Assembly: GCF_013426915.1 (NCBI RefSeq)
Contig: NZ_AP023181.1
Location: forward strand, 1,054,001-1,118,000
DNA length: 64,000 bases
Source: Paraburkholderia sp. PGU19
GTDB lineage: Bacteria > Pseudomonadota > Gammaproteobacteria > Burkholderiales > Burkholderiaceae
Direction: 5' to 3'
Below are positions 46,317 through 55,500 of the stretch, piece after piece. The notes below the pieces were generated by a model that saw only the letters and a program-made list of their open reading frames with translations, ran no database searches and had not been told where the DNA came from. The translations under genes and the position numbers were made by a program. Position 1 is the first letter of the stretch. The number at the start of each line of letters is the position of its first letter.

Positions 46317-46474
46317 ACGCTGTTCCATCCTCATCTGATCAGGCGCGGCCCGGCGGGCCACGCGTATCAGTCGGCTACGCATCGCCGACGCACGGGCCGA
46401 CTATACGTTCGACGCACGAAGACATGAACGGCGTACGACTCACATCACTCTTTACACGGTGTAAGTACGCGGGC

Positions 46475-47206
46475 TCAGAAAAACGAAATGTCGTACCCGA
46501 AGCGCGATGCGGCGCTCACGATATGCCGCCCCATGAGTTCGCGCGCCGCAGCGGCATCCTTGTCGATGAACGCCTGAATCAGGGTCTCGTGCTCCGCACG
46601 CGCCGTATTGGGAATCTTGCCGAACATCGGCCCTTGCCGCGCGAAGTTCGCCGCGATCAGCGGGCGCATCGGTTCGAGCACGATGCGAATCATCGCGGCG
46701 AGATAGTCGTTGCCCGACGCAGCCGCCACCGCACGATGGAAGTCGAGGTCCGCGTTGACGGTGTCCGATGTCGGCGCGCCTTCGTAGCGCATCCGTTCGA
46801 CGGCCGCCTGAATCGGCTTGAGCCTGCGCGGCGTCATGTGTAGGGCTGCGAGCGCGGCGGCCTGGCTCTCCAGCACGGCCCGCACTTCGAACATGTTGCG
46901 GATCGTGTCGTCGCCTTCCAGCAGTTGCGAACTCACCGACTGTAGCGGTTCGGACGGCTGGCGCGCCGCCGCGACGAACGCGCCGACTCCCTGGCGCGAC
47001 TCGATCAGCCCTTGCGCGCGCAGGCTCGCGATCGCCTCCCGAACCACATTGCGGCTGACGCCGAAGTTCTCGGAAAGAAAGTGCTCGGTAGGCAGACGGT
47101 CGCCGGGCTTCAGCCGCCCGGACGCGATCTCGTCGCCCAGCGAGCGTGTGATGTGCTCCGCGAGATGGGGCCGCCGTTCGACGCGCCGCACGTTGAGTTC
47201 GCTCAT
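46475..47206 (-). CDS. GntR-family regulator, FCD subgroup
   Basis: This 243-residue protein has an N-terminal GntR winged helix (about 12-75; DEIASGRLKPGDRLPTEHFL, then GVSRNVVREAIASLRAQGLI) and a C-terminal FCD helical domain (about 95-225) with the metal-binding His set (DLDFHRAVA, HETLIQAF, HIVSAA). FCD regulators sense sugar acids and other organic acids. It is divergent from the enolase-superfamily enzyme and AEC transporter it most likely controls. Confidence 0.9.
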   Translation of the reverse strand: MSELNVRRVERRPHLAEHITRSLGDEIASGRLKPGDRLPTEHFLSENFGVSRNVVREAIASLRAQGLIESRQGVGAFVAAARQPSEPLQSVSSQLLEGDDTIRNMFEVRAVLESQAAALAALHMTPRRLKPIQAAVERMRYEGAPTSDTVNADLDFHRAVAAASGNDYLAAMIRIVLEPMRPLIAANFARQGPMFGKIPNTARAEHETLIQAFIDKDAAAARELMGRHIVSAASRFGYDISFF

Positions 47207-47337
47207 GGTCGTGTAAGGGCTGTTCCTTGTCTTCTTATTCTACATCCTGACGCGAACACAGCCCTTCCCGGCGCGCAGAGCTTTACCTATCGACACGCGC
47301 AAAGCTCTATCAACAAGCCCTCTGTTGCACGCCACGC

Positions 47338-47376
47338 TCAAGTGATTTGCACAAAAGGAACAATTTGTTCACTTGA
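47338..47376. promoter_or_regulatory. Nested inverted repeats, candidate GntR operator
   Basis: A 13-bp palindrome GAACAATTTGTTC (47358-47370) is flanked by TCAAGTG (47338-47344) and CACTTGA (47370-47376) in the region between the FCD regulator and the enolase-superfamily gene. It lies 85 bases before ATG 47461 and is a good candidate for the regulator's binding site. Confidence 0.45.
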
Positions 47377-47460
47377 AGGACAACAGGATGTCTCATACCA
47401 TGCAAAACATACGGCGGGCTTTCGTCGCTCCGCTCCGCAACCCGATCGAGGTACGTCCAG

Positions 47461-48567
47461 ATGAAAATTGCCAGCATCGAAACCATTCCCCTGCGCATTC
47501 CCTTTACGACGGGCGGACCGTCGGCGGGCGGCGTGTGGGGACCCAAAGACCTGCAAGTCGTCGATTCGCTCGTCGTCAAGGTCACCACGGACGACGGCAC
47601 GGTCGGCTGGGGCGAAACCTTCGGCTTCACCGCGATCCCCGCCGTGAAGCTCGTTATCGACGGGATGCTTGCGCCTGAACTGATTGGCCGCGACGTCGCG
47701 CTGCGCGAGAAGTCGATGTCCGAGTTGCAGAAGAAATTCCACGTGTTCGGCCGCAGCGGCGCGTTTATCTATGGCCTGTCAGCGATCGATATCGCGCTGT
47801 GGGACATCGCGGGCAAGGTCGCAAACCAGCCGGTTTATCAGCTTCTCGGCGGCGCCGAGGCGACGTCGCTGGCGTGTTACGCGAGCCTGATCCGTTACGC
47901 CGACCCGGAACTGGTCGCGCGCAATGTGCGGCGCGCGGTGGAAAGCGGCTACCGGCATCTGAAGCTTCATGAAGTCACCGTCGAAACCGTGCGCGCCGCA
48001 CGCGAAGCGGCCGGCCCCGATATCGAAATCACGCTCGACGTCAATTGCCCGTGGACAGTTCGCGAAGCGCTCGACATGACCGAGCGATTCCGCCCGTTCA
48101 ATCTGCGCTGGATCGAAGAGCCCGTGTGGCCGCCCGAAAACTACGCGGGTCTCGCTACCGTGCGCAAGCAAGGCGGCATCCCTGTCGCGGCGGGCGAAAA
48201 CGCGTCGACGCTGATGGACTTTCAGCATCTGCTCGAAGCCGGTTCCGTCGATTTCATCCAGCCCAGCCCCGCGAAGATGGGCGGCATCACGGAACTGCAA
48301 AAGGTCTTCGCACTGGCGAACGCGCACAACGTGACCGTCATGGTTCACACGTTCTACGACGGCCCCGGCCTGCTCGCGAGCGTGCATGCCAGCGCAGCGC
48401 TCGGTGGCCCGAAGTCGCTGATCGAATGGCGCTACTTCGATCTCGAAGCGCAGCTCTATGGCGACGCCATCATTCCGCGCAATGGACGTATCGACGTGCC
48501 GCAAGGCCCCGGACTCGGCATCGAGCCGAACCCCGATGTGATCCGCGACTATCGCATCGACCTTTAA
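47461..48567 (+). CDS. Enolase-superfamily (mandelate racemase/muconate lactonizing-like) enzyme
   Basis: This 368-residue enzyme has the N-terminal capping domain and a TIM barrel. Metal ligands are D193 (TLDVNCPW), E219 (RWIEEP) and E246 (AAGENAS). Base candidates are K168 in a KxH motif (KLHE) and H296 (MVHTFYDG). Where mandelate racemase has the His-partner Asp, this protein has Ser (S269, QPSPAKMGG). It is likely a sugar-acid or hydroxy-acid dehydratase/epimerase. It is followed 45 bases later by an AEC transporter and preceded by a divergent FCD regulator, so the three form an uptake-and-breakdown unit. Confidence 0.88.
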   Translation: MKIASIETIPLRIPFTTGGPSAGGVWGPKDLQVVDSLVVKVTTDDGTVGWGETFGFTAIPAVKLVIDGMLAPELIGRDVALREKSMSELQKKFHVFGRSGAFIYGLSAIDIALWDIAGKVANQPVYQLLGGAEATSLACYASLIRYADPELVARNVRRAVESGYRHLKLHEVTVETVRAAREAAGPDIEITLDVNCPWTVREALDMTERFRPFNLRWIEEPVWPPENYAGLATVRKQGGIPVAAGENASTLMDFQHLLEAGSVDFIQPSPAKMGGITELQKVFALANAHNVTVMVHTFYDGPGLLASVHASAALGGPKSLIEWRYFDLEAQLYGDAIIPRNGRIDVPQGPGLGIEPNPDVIRDYRIDL

Positions 48568-48612
48568 ACGAACACCGCTAAGGCATCGCATAACAAAACC
48601 TGGAGTCAGGAG

Positions 48613-49554
48613 ATGTTAGACAGGATTGTTGGTCCGCTTTTACCCGTCGCGTTTGTGATCGTGCTTGGCTTTATCGCCGGCAAGCGCAAACGCCTGAATC
48701 ATTCGGACAGTCTGCTGATCAGCAGGCTCGTGCTCGGCTGGATTTTCCCGGCGCTGCTGCTGGTCGGCATGGCAAGCACGCCACGCTCGCAGCTGTTCGA
48801 CTTCAAGCTGATTCTTGCGACGTTCATCGGCATCATGGGGATGTACACGGTTGCGCTGCTGCTCGGCTGGTGGCGCTATCGCGAACTGAAGGCGGCGACG
48901 CTCAAAGGCTTCGTCAACGGCTATCCCGATGCCGCGTTCATGGGCATTCCAATCCTTCAGGCGATGTTCGGTCCCGGCAGCATTTATTCGGTGCTCATTC
49001 TCAATCTGATCGCCAGCCTCGTGATGATTCCGCTGACCACCATGCTGCTGACCGTCGCGAGCGGAGAAGGAAGCGGCACGCAGGCGTTTCTGTCGAGCAT
49101 CAAGAGCGCGGTGCGCCGTCCGTTGATGTGGGCGCCGGCGCTCGGCATCGTCTGCTCTCTTCTGCAGATCAAGTTTCCGCCCGTGCTCGCCGAAGCCTTC
49201 AATCTGCTCGGCAAGGCAACGCCAGGTGTTTCGCTGCTTTGCCTCGGGTTGATCATGTCGTCGGTCAAGCTGAAGCTGTCGAGCGAAGTCTGGGCCAACC
49301 TCGGGCTCAAGCTGCTGATTCACCCGCTGTTGATGTTCGCGGCAACGGTCCTGCTCGGCGTACACGGTCTCTACGCGCAACAGATGATCCTGCTTTGCGC
49401 ACTGCCATCCGCGACCATTCCCGCGATGTTTGCCAACGAAGCGGGCGCGTATCAAAGCGAAGCCGCGACGTCGATTCTCATCAGCACGGTACTGTCGATC
49501 GTCACGTTCTCGGCGGCTATTTATCTCGTCGATGGTGGCCTCGCCGCTGCATAA
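48613..49554 (+). CDS. AEC-family transporter
   Basis: This 313-residue inner-membrane carrier has about ten hydrophobic segments and belongs to the auxin-efflux-carrier family. CAGGAG lies directly upstream of ATG 48613. It probably transports the acid used by the enolase-superfamily enzyme. It is only distantly similar to the AEC protein at 44754. A hairpin follows the stop codon. Confidence 0.9.
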   Translation: MLDRIVGPLLPVAFVIVLGFIAGKRKRLNHSDSLLISRLVLGWIFPALLLVGMASTPRSQLFDFKLILATFIGIMGMYTVALLLGWWRYRELKAATLKGFVNGYPDAAFMGIPILQAMFGPGSIYSVLILNLIASLVMIPLTTMLLTVASGEGSGTQAFLSSIKSAVRRPLMWAPALGIVCSLLQIKFPPVLAEAFNLLGKATPGVSLLCLGLIMSSVKLKLSSEVWANLGLKLLIHPLLMFAATVLLGVHGLYAQQMILLCALPSATIPAMFANEAGAYQSEAATSILISTVLSIVTFSAAIYLVDGGLAAA

Positions 49555-49559
49555 AGACG

Positions 49560-49585
49560 CGTAGCGAAGCGCCCGTTTCGCTACG
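49560..49585. terminator. Bidirectional hairpin terminator
   Basis: A perfect 9-bp stem (CGTAGCGAA / TTCGCTACG) with an 8-base loop lies 6 bases after the AEC stop and 25 bases before the end of the convergent HbpS-like gene. It has no long T-run. Confidence 0.5.
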
Positions 49586-49609
49586 ACATCACATCACGCG
49601 CAATAGCAT

Positions 49610-50131
49610 TCAGTGTGGCAGCCGGTTCGCCACTTTGGCGACACCCGCAGCCGCACACACTTCATCCTTGTCTCCGCCAGGCGCCCCGCCGATTCCCAGC
49701 GCGCCCACCATCTCGCCGCCCACCTTGAACGCCACAGCACCTGGCAGTGCCATCACGTTGTGAACCGTTGCGAGTTGCGGTGCGTAAGGACTGGTTTTGA
49801 CCAGTTCGAAGAATCCGCTCGAACGGTCGAAGCCGAATTCAGGTCCCAGCGTGACGACCGTAAAAGCTTTTCTGAAACTCGATTCGCCCGTGTGCACGGT
49901 CGCGTGATCGCCGCGTATGACGACTTGCGGCACGCCGTCCATATCGACCACCGTCGCAGTCACCCAGTATTGCTTCTCTTCACACACGCGAATGGCTTCT
50001 TGCGCCGCCTCGACGGCAAGACTGGTCGGCAACGTGTAGTGATATCCGAGTTGAGGTTTCTGTTGCGCATGCACTGGCATACACGTGATCGACAAGCCGC
50101 AAAATAACGCGAACGACAAGGGGAATTTCAT
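49610..50131 (-). CDS. Exported HbpS/GlcG-family protein
   Basis: This 173-residue protein has a signal peptide (PLSFALFCGLSITCMPVHA-QQ) and a GlcG/HbpS domain: VTATVVDMDGVPQVVIRGD and GEMVGALGIGGAPGGDKDEVCA are the typical strands and glycine-rich turn. Family members bind heme or cobalamin-like ligands or serve as accessory proteins; the role here is unknown. GGAGG lies 5 bases before ATG 50131. Confidence 0.85.
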   Translation of the reverse strand: MKFPLSFALFCGLSITCMPVHAQQKPQLGYHYTLPTSLAVEAAQEAIRVCEEKQYWVTATVVDMDGVPQVVIRGDHATVHTGESSFRKAFTVVTLGPEFGFDRSSGFFELVKTSPYAPQLATVHNVMALPGAVAFKVGGEMVGALGIGGAPGGDKDEVCAAAGVAKVANRLPH

Positions 50132-50149
50132 ATCAACCTCCAACACCGG

Positions 50150-50310
50150 TCAGAAGAACACAACGGAACCGGCCGACGACAGTCGCGCAAGCAGGCTGCG
50201 CCGACTGCGAAGCCGCGCGTCCGCTCGACGGCTGTATTGAGCGCAAGAATATTGGTCTGAAACGCAATGCTATCGATGATGCCGACGCGAATAGAGACAG
50301 TCTCATTCTT
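50150..50310 (-). pseudogene. Remnant of a methyl-accepting chemotaxis protein
   Basis: The minus strand encodes VGIIDSIAFQTNILALNTAV followed by a shortened, frame-shifted ERTRGFAVGA. This is the tip of the MCP signalling hairpin with the middle (the AARAGEQG part) deleted. Nothing of the ligand or HAMP domains remains. The rest of 50132-50487 shows no gene. Confidence 0.75.
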
Positions 50311-50487
50311 TTCCAACCTCTTCAAATGCCGTTCAGAATTTATTTCAACGGAGTGCAAACTTATATTGACCCGTTTACGGCATTTGTAGACGCGAATTTG
50401 ACGAAAGAGATGAAACTGTCTTTTGAACAGATGGAATAGGTGTTGGCACAACGAGCACGAACAGCGTAAAGCGCGAAGCGCCGCGAA

Positions 50488-51162
50488 TCAGTTCGAACTC
50501 GTCTGCCGTTGATCGATGCTAAGTGCTTCCGCTTTTCGAACGAGGTCGGGAAGCGAGCGCGAAGCCATTTTCTTCATCACCTGCCCGCGATGAATCTTCA
50601 CGGTGATTTCGCTCAGATGCAGCTCATAGGCGATCTGTTTGTTCAGCATGCCGGCCACCACGAACTTCATCACCTCGCGCTCGCGTTGCGTCAGCGATCC
50701 ATACGACTCTTGCAGCGTCGCCAATGCGTGTTCCGACTCGCGGCGCTCGGCGTCGCGCTTGAGCGCGTGAGCGATCGCGTCGAGCATGTCCTGATCGCGG
50801 AATGGCTTGGCGAAGAAATCCAGCGCGCCCGCCTTCATCGCCTTGACCGTCATCTCGATGTCGCCATGCGCCGTGATGAACAGGATCGGCATACGCACGC
50901 CGCAGCGATGCGCCTCCTGCTGGAACGCAAGACCGCTCTCGCCTCGCAACCTGACATCGAGAATCAGGCAACTGGGTGCGTCGTACTTGGGAAACGCGAG
51001 GAAATCCTTGGGTGACTCGAATGTCTCCACATGCAGACCTACCGAGCGCACCAGCCCATTCAATACAAACCGGATCGATTCATCGTCGTCGATGACATAC
51101 ACGACTGACGGCTTGCCTTCGCCATTTCTTGTGATCGAAGTCGAACTCGGTCCTGGGACCAT
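50488..51162 (-). CDS. FixJ-family two-component response regulator
   Basis: This 224-residue protein has a receiver domain (about 18-135) with acidic pocket DDD near residue 25, phospho-acceptor D69 (LILDVRLRG) and the conserved Lys in FFAKPF. The LuxR-type helix-turn-helix follows (about 155-215: LTQREREVMKFVVAGMLNKQ, SEITVKIHRGQVM). FixJ relatives are phosphorylated by FixL-like kinases. The giant hybrid kinase at 52547-58501, on the same strand with one LysR gene between, is a plausible partner. The 299 bases upstream (51163-51461) show no gene. Confidence 0.92.
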   Translation of the reverse strand: MVPGPSSTSITRNGEGKPSVVYVIDDDESIRFVLNGLVRSVGLHVETFESPKDFLAFPKYDAPSCLILDVRLRGESGLAFQQEAHRCGVRMPILFITAHGDIEMTVKAMKAGALDFFAKPFRDQDMLDAIAHALKRDAERRESEHALATLQESYGSLTQREREVMKFVVAGMLNKQIAYELHLSEITVKIHRGQVMKKMASRSLPDLVRKAEALSIDQRQTSSN

Positions 51163-51461
51163 TTCGCCTCCTTATTAACGAGTGAGGAATCCTTTTCGCA
51201 GACCGCGGATTGTCTGATGCAGATACAGCAACACACTACATTGTTGTCCCAAACGACGACGAGCGCAAAGCAAAGTCGCGCGTGGATTGCTGTGTGAATG
51301 ACTAAAGTGAGGGGGACGTCAAACAAGCGACGATTGGATGCTATCGCGACGCGCGCAGCGATTGCAGCAGCAACGGCATGCAACGCTAAACCTGTATTTC
51401 GCTTATTGGTTTTTGGCTGCAAGAAATCCGCGTATGAGCCCTTCAAAGGGCAAACACACGA

Positions 51462-52340
51462 TCAAGGCAGCGACCCAGCCTCGGACCGCGCGACATCGAG
51501 AAACGCACGCATCGCGTTCGACAGATAAGCGTCGCGGCGCCGAACGAAAAGGGTCTCCATGCGCGCCGCGTCGGACGCGAGCGCGTGGACCGCGACGTGA
51601 TTCTTCTGCTCCGCATTCGACACGAGCCCTCGCGGCAACAACGTAATGCCAATGCCCGCCGCGACACACGACAGGATCGCGTCGATCGAGCCGAATGCGA
51701 GCGCCGCGACTGAAAGAATCCCCATTTCAGCGAGCAGCAAATCGAGTCGCTCGCGATACGAACAGCCCTGACTGAATACGATCGTCTTCAGATCTCCAAC
51801 GCTTCCCACTTCGTTCAACGAGCGCATTGCCGCCGGTGTCACGAGCACGAGTTCCTCGCGGAAGACCGTCTCGACATCCAGGCCGGGATCGTCTTGCGGG
51901 CCTGCAACGAATGCGCCATCCAGACGGCACTCGGCGACAGCATCCGTCAGCCCATCGCTCGTGCCCGTCGTCAACGACAAGCCGACTTGCGGATACAAGC
52001 TCGCGAAGTGACTCAGCGCGCGGCTTAGCTGCAGCGCACCCGTGGTCCATAACGCACCAATTGCGAGCGTGCCGCACGGCGGACCATCGTCGAGTGCGGC
52101 AAGGCGCGCGTCGGCGACCAGCCGGGCCGCTCGCGCCGCGTAGGGAAGCATCCGCTGCCCGGCGGGCGTCATCGTCACGCCGCGCACGTGCCGCTCGAAC
52201 AGCGCGACGCCCACCTCGCCTTCGAGGGACCGGATTCGTCCCGTGACATTCGACTGCACCGTATGCAACTCCAGCGCTGCGCGGCTCATGCTTCCGAGGC
52301 GAGCGACAGCGTCGAATACCTTCAGATCCGCCACGTCCAT
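51462..52340 (-). CDS. LysR-family transcriptional regulator
   Basis: This 292-residue protein has the winged helix ADLKVFDAVARLGSMSRAAL / HTVQSNVTGRIRSLEGEVG and an effector-binding domain with the usual C-terminal GIGITLLPRGLV turn. It resembles the group controlling MFS or AEC transporters, but no such gene is adjacent. It lies between the giant kinase and the FixJ-like regulator on the same strand. Confidence 0.88.
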   Translation of the reverse strand: MDVADLKVFDAVARLGSMSRAALELHTVQSNVTGRIRSLEGEVGVALFERHVRGVTMTPAGQRMLPYAARAARLVADARLAALDDGPPCGTLAIGALWTTGALQLSRALSHFASLYPQVGLSLTTGTSDGLTDAVAECRLDGAFVAGPQDDPGLDVETVFREELVLVTPAAMRSLNEVGSVGDLKTIVFSQGCSYRERLDLLLAEMGILSVAALAFGSIDAILSCVAAGIGITLLPRGLVSNAEQKNHVAVHALASDAARMETLFVRRRDAYLSNAMRAFLDVARSEAGSLP

Positions 52341-52546
52341 GATGTGCACCCCGATGAATCGCCATCGAGAGTAAAAGCTCGCGTCGACGTCTTTCGTGTT
52401 AGCTGACTTCCCTTGATCCAACAGGAATAGCCTAACGAGGGCGCGACGGGCGCACCAGCCTACTATTGCTTGCACTTTGACCCACCATCGCATGACGTGC
52501 TCATACCGTCGTATGTGACGGGCAGGCACGATAAACGCATGCGACT

Positions 52547-55500
52547 TCAGCTAGCGGCATCGCCGCATGGAAGCGTGAAATGGAAACGCGCGCCGCCGTG
52601 CATCGAGAGGTTATCGGCGGCGATGCGCCCGCCGTGCGCTTCGATGATCGTGCGGCAGATCGGCAGGCCCATTCCCATGCCGTTTTCCTTGGTCGTGTAG
52701 AAGCTCTGGAACAGCCGGTTGAGGTCTTCCGGCGCGATGCCAGGTCCGCTGTCTTCTGTCGCGCAATAGACCGTCGCGTCCTCGCGCGTCTCCGTGCGGA
52801 TCGTGATCTTGCGCTCGGAACTGCCCGCCTGCTCCATCGCCTGCATCGCATTGACGAGAAGATTGACGATTACCTGCTGCAACTGAATGCGATCGGCGAA
52901 CACCATCGGCAGAACGGCGGCACGCTGGCGCAACACGATGACGCCGCGCGACTGCACTTCATGCTGCAGAAATATGAGGGCTTCGTCGATCAGTTCGTCG
53001 AGTTGCGCGACCGCGCGCTTCGGGCCGCGCCGAAGCGCCATGCCCCGGATGCGATCGACGATGTCCACCGCGCGCCGCGCATCGGCGCCGATCCGCACGT
53101 TGATCTGCCGCGCCTCCGCGACATCGGGCACGGCACGATCGAGCCAGCGGTTGCCGATCGCGCTGTTCATCGCGATCGCGGAAAGCGGCTGGTTCAGTTC
53201 GTGCGCGACGGAGGCCGTCAGCTCGCCGAGCATCGAAATGCGCGCGGCGTGCGCGAAGTCGGCCTGGAGCCGTTGCAGCATGTCCTGCGCGCGCACGCGC
53301 TCAGTCAGATCGACGAGACTGATGAGCGCGATGCCCAGATCTTCGGCCGAACTCGGACGCGCGATCGTAAAGAGAACGTCGATAATCCGCCCATCCAGCG
53401 TGGGCAGCTTGGTCGTTTCCTGAAAAATCGCCTTGCCGCCATAACGGCTTTCGAGCGCACGCCGAAACGTCCCGGGGCTTTCCCGCCAGACCCACGGCAG
53501 CGGACCGAGCAACGCGCTCCTGTCCTTCGCGCCGAACATCTGTGCCGCGTGGTGATTGACCTCTTCGACGATCAGCATTTCCATCGCGCGGTCCAGCCAG
53601 CCGGGATGGCCGTCGATATACGCGGACAGATCGTCGACGCCTTGCGCGCGCAACTCCGTGAGCAGCGCCATCAAGGGCTGCGCCTCGATCTGCCAGAGTC
53701 CCACGGGCATATCGAAGAACAGGCTGCGATAGCGGTGCTCGCTGCGTTCGAGCGCCGCATGCGCCTGCTTGCGCACTGTGATGTCCTTGAGTGCGCCGAG
53801 CACGCGCAAGCTGCTCTCGGCGTCGACCACGACGCGCGCCACCACCTGCAGATGCCGGATCGACCCGTCGGGCATCAGCAGCCGGTGTTCGACGTCGAAC
53901 GGCTGGCGGTCGTGCGTCGCGCGGTCGAACGCGAGGCGCACGAAGGTGATGTCGTCGGGATGCACGCGGCCAAACATCATGTCGACGGTCGGCGCGGCGC
54001 CAGCGTCGAAGCCGAAGATCCGGAAGCTCTCTTTCGACCAGATCAGCTCGCCGCTCGACACATGCCAGTCGAAGCTGCCCGTATGGCTCAATTGCTGCGC
54101 GTCGGCCAGCAGCGCTTCCGCATCCTGCAGATCGGCGTAGAGGCGCGCCGTTTCGAGCGACAGCGCGGCCTGCGACGCCAGCAGCCGCAGCACCGCCGTG
54201 CGGGCGGGCGTGAAGGCGTCGGAGGTCAGGTTGTTTTCGAGGTAGAGCACGCCGATCAGCCGCGTCTGCTTGACGAGCGGCAGGCACAGAATCGAGCGGC
54301 ACTCGTGACGGCGCACGTACTCGTCCGACGAAAACGGACTGCGCGCCGACGCATCGTCGAGCAGGACGCTGTCCCCCGTGCGGATCACGTAGCGCAGTAC
54401 CGATTCGGGAAGCGCCGTGCCCGTCGCGCGAATTTTCGGCAGGCGCACGTCCACGCCGTCATGCACCGTCGATGCTTCCGCTTCGATTCGCAACTCGTTA
54501 CCGCGCTTGAAGATCAGCAGGCCGCGATTCGCGCCCGCGTGCTCGAGCGCGAGCACCATCAGCGTGTGAATCAGTTCGTTCAGGTCGATGCCGCTGAAGA
54601 TCGCGCGCGACACGTTGACCACGGTCGCGAGATCGAGTTGTTCGTTCGACGTCGCGATCGTGCCGTCGAGACTCGCCGGGTCATGCCGCAACTGAGCGTA
54701 CGTTCGTGCCAGTTGATGAACCTTGCCTTTGGCGCCCCAGCGTTCGTAGCAGGAACGCGCATTGAACAGATAGGTGTCGGCGATGGTTTCGAGGCCGCGC
54801 GCCGCATGAAACTGCGCGGCCAGTTCATGGGCGAGCGCCTGATACTGGATGAAGCCGTGCTCCCGTGCCGCGCGTATCGCTTCCTCGTAGAAATGCATCG
54901 CATCGGAATCACGGCCTTCGATACGCGCAATCTCCGCGGCGAGCAGCGCATGACGGTGACGAAAATTCTCGGGACAGTGCGTGCTCCACGATTCGAACTT
55001 CGCCAGCTTTTCCGCGAGCCGGCCACGCCACGCCTGTTGCTCTTCCACGCTGGCAGTGGGATAACGCGCCGCCAGCGTCAGTGCGTCGAAGAAGTGAAAC
55101 GTCGGCTCGATGGGCAGCGCCATCGCCGCATTCAGCATCGGCGCAGCTTCACGCGCGGCCTTCGACGCATCGTCGTACCGGCCGTCGTGAAACGCGAGGA
55201 TCAGCTTCATGATGTGATAGAAGACGATCCCGCAGCCGAAATTCGCCTTCTCGATCGCGCTGAAACAGGCTGCGTCGTCGAACATCGCGTCGCTCAGCTT
55301 GAGCGGATCAGTCGTGACGCCGCGCAGGCTCGCGACAAATTGCTGTTCGAGCCGGATCGTTTCGAGCACGGCGTCGTTGTGACTTTGCCGCGCAAACGCG
55401 GCGTGCTTCTCCGATAGCGGCTGAACCTCGTCGAGCACGGCGCATTTCTCGATGGTTTGCCATACCGTCGTGAACGCAAGGTATCCGGCGAACACCAGGT

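Noticed and set aside
52580..55417. 945-codon plus-strand open frame inside the giant kinase gene
   Set aside because: It is antisense to a gene with clear GAF, PAS and kinase domains. Its translation is rich in Arg, His and Ala without any domain, as expected from codon bias in high-GC DNA.
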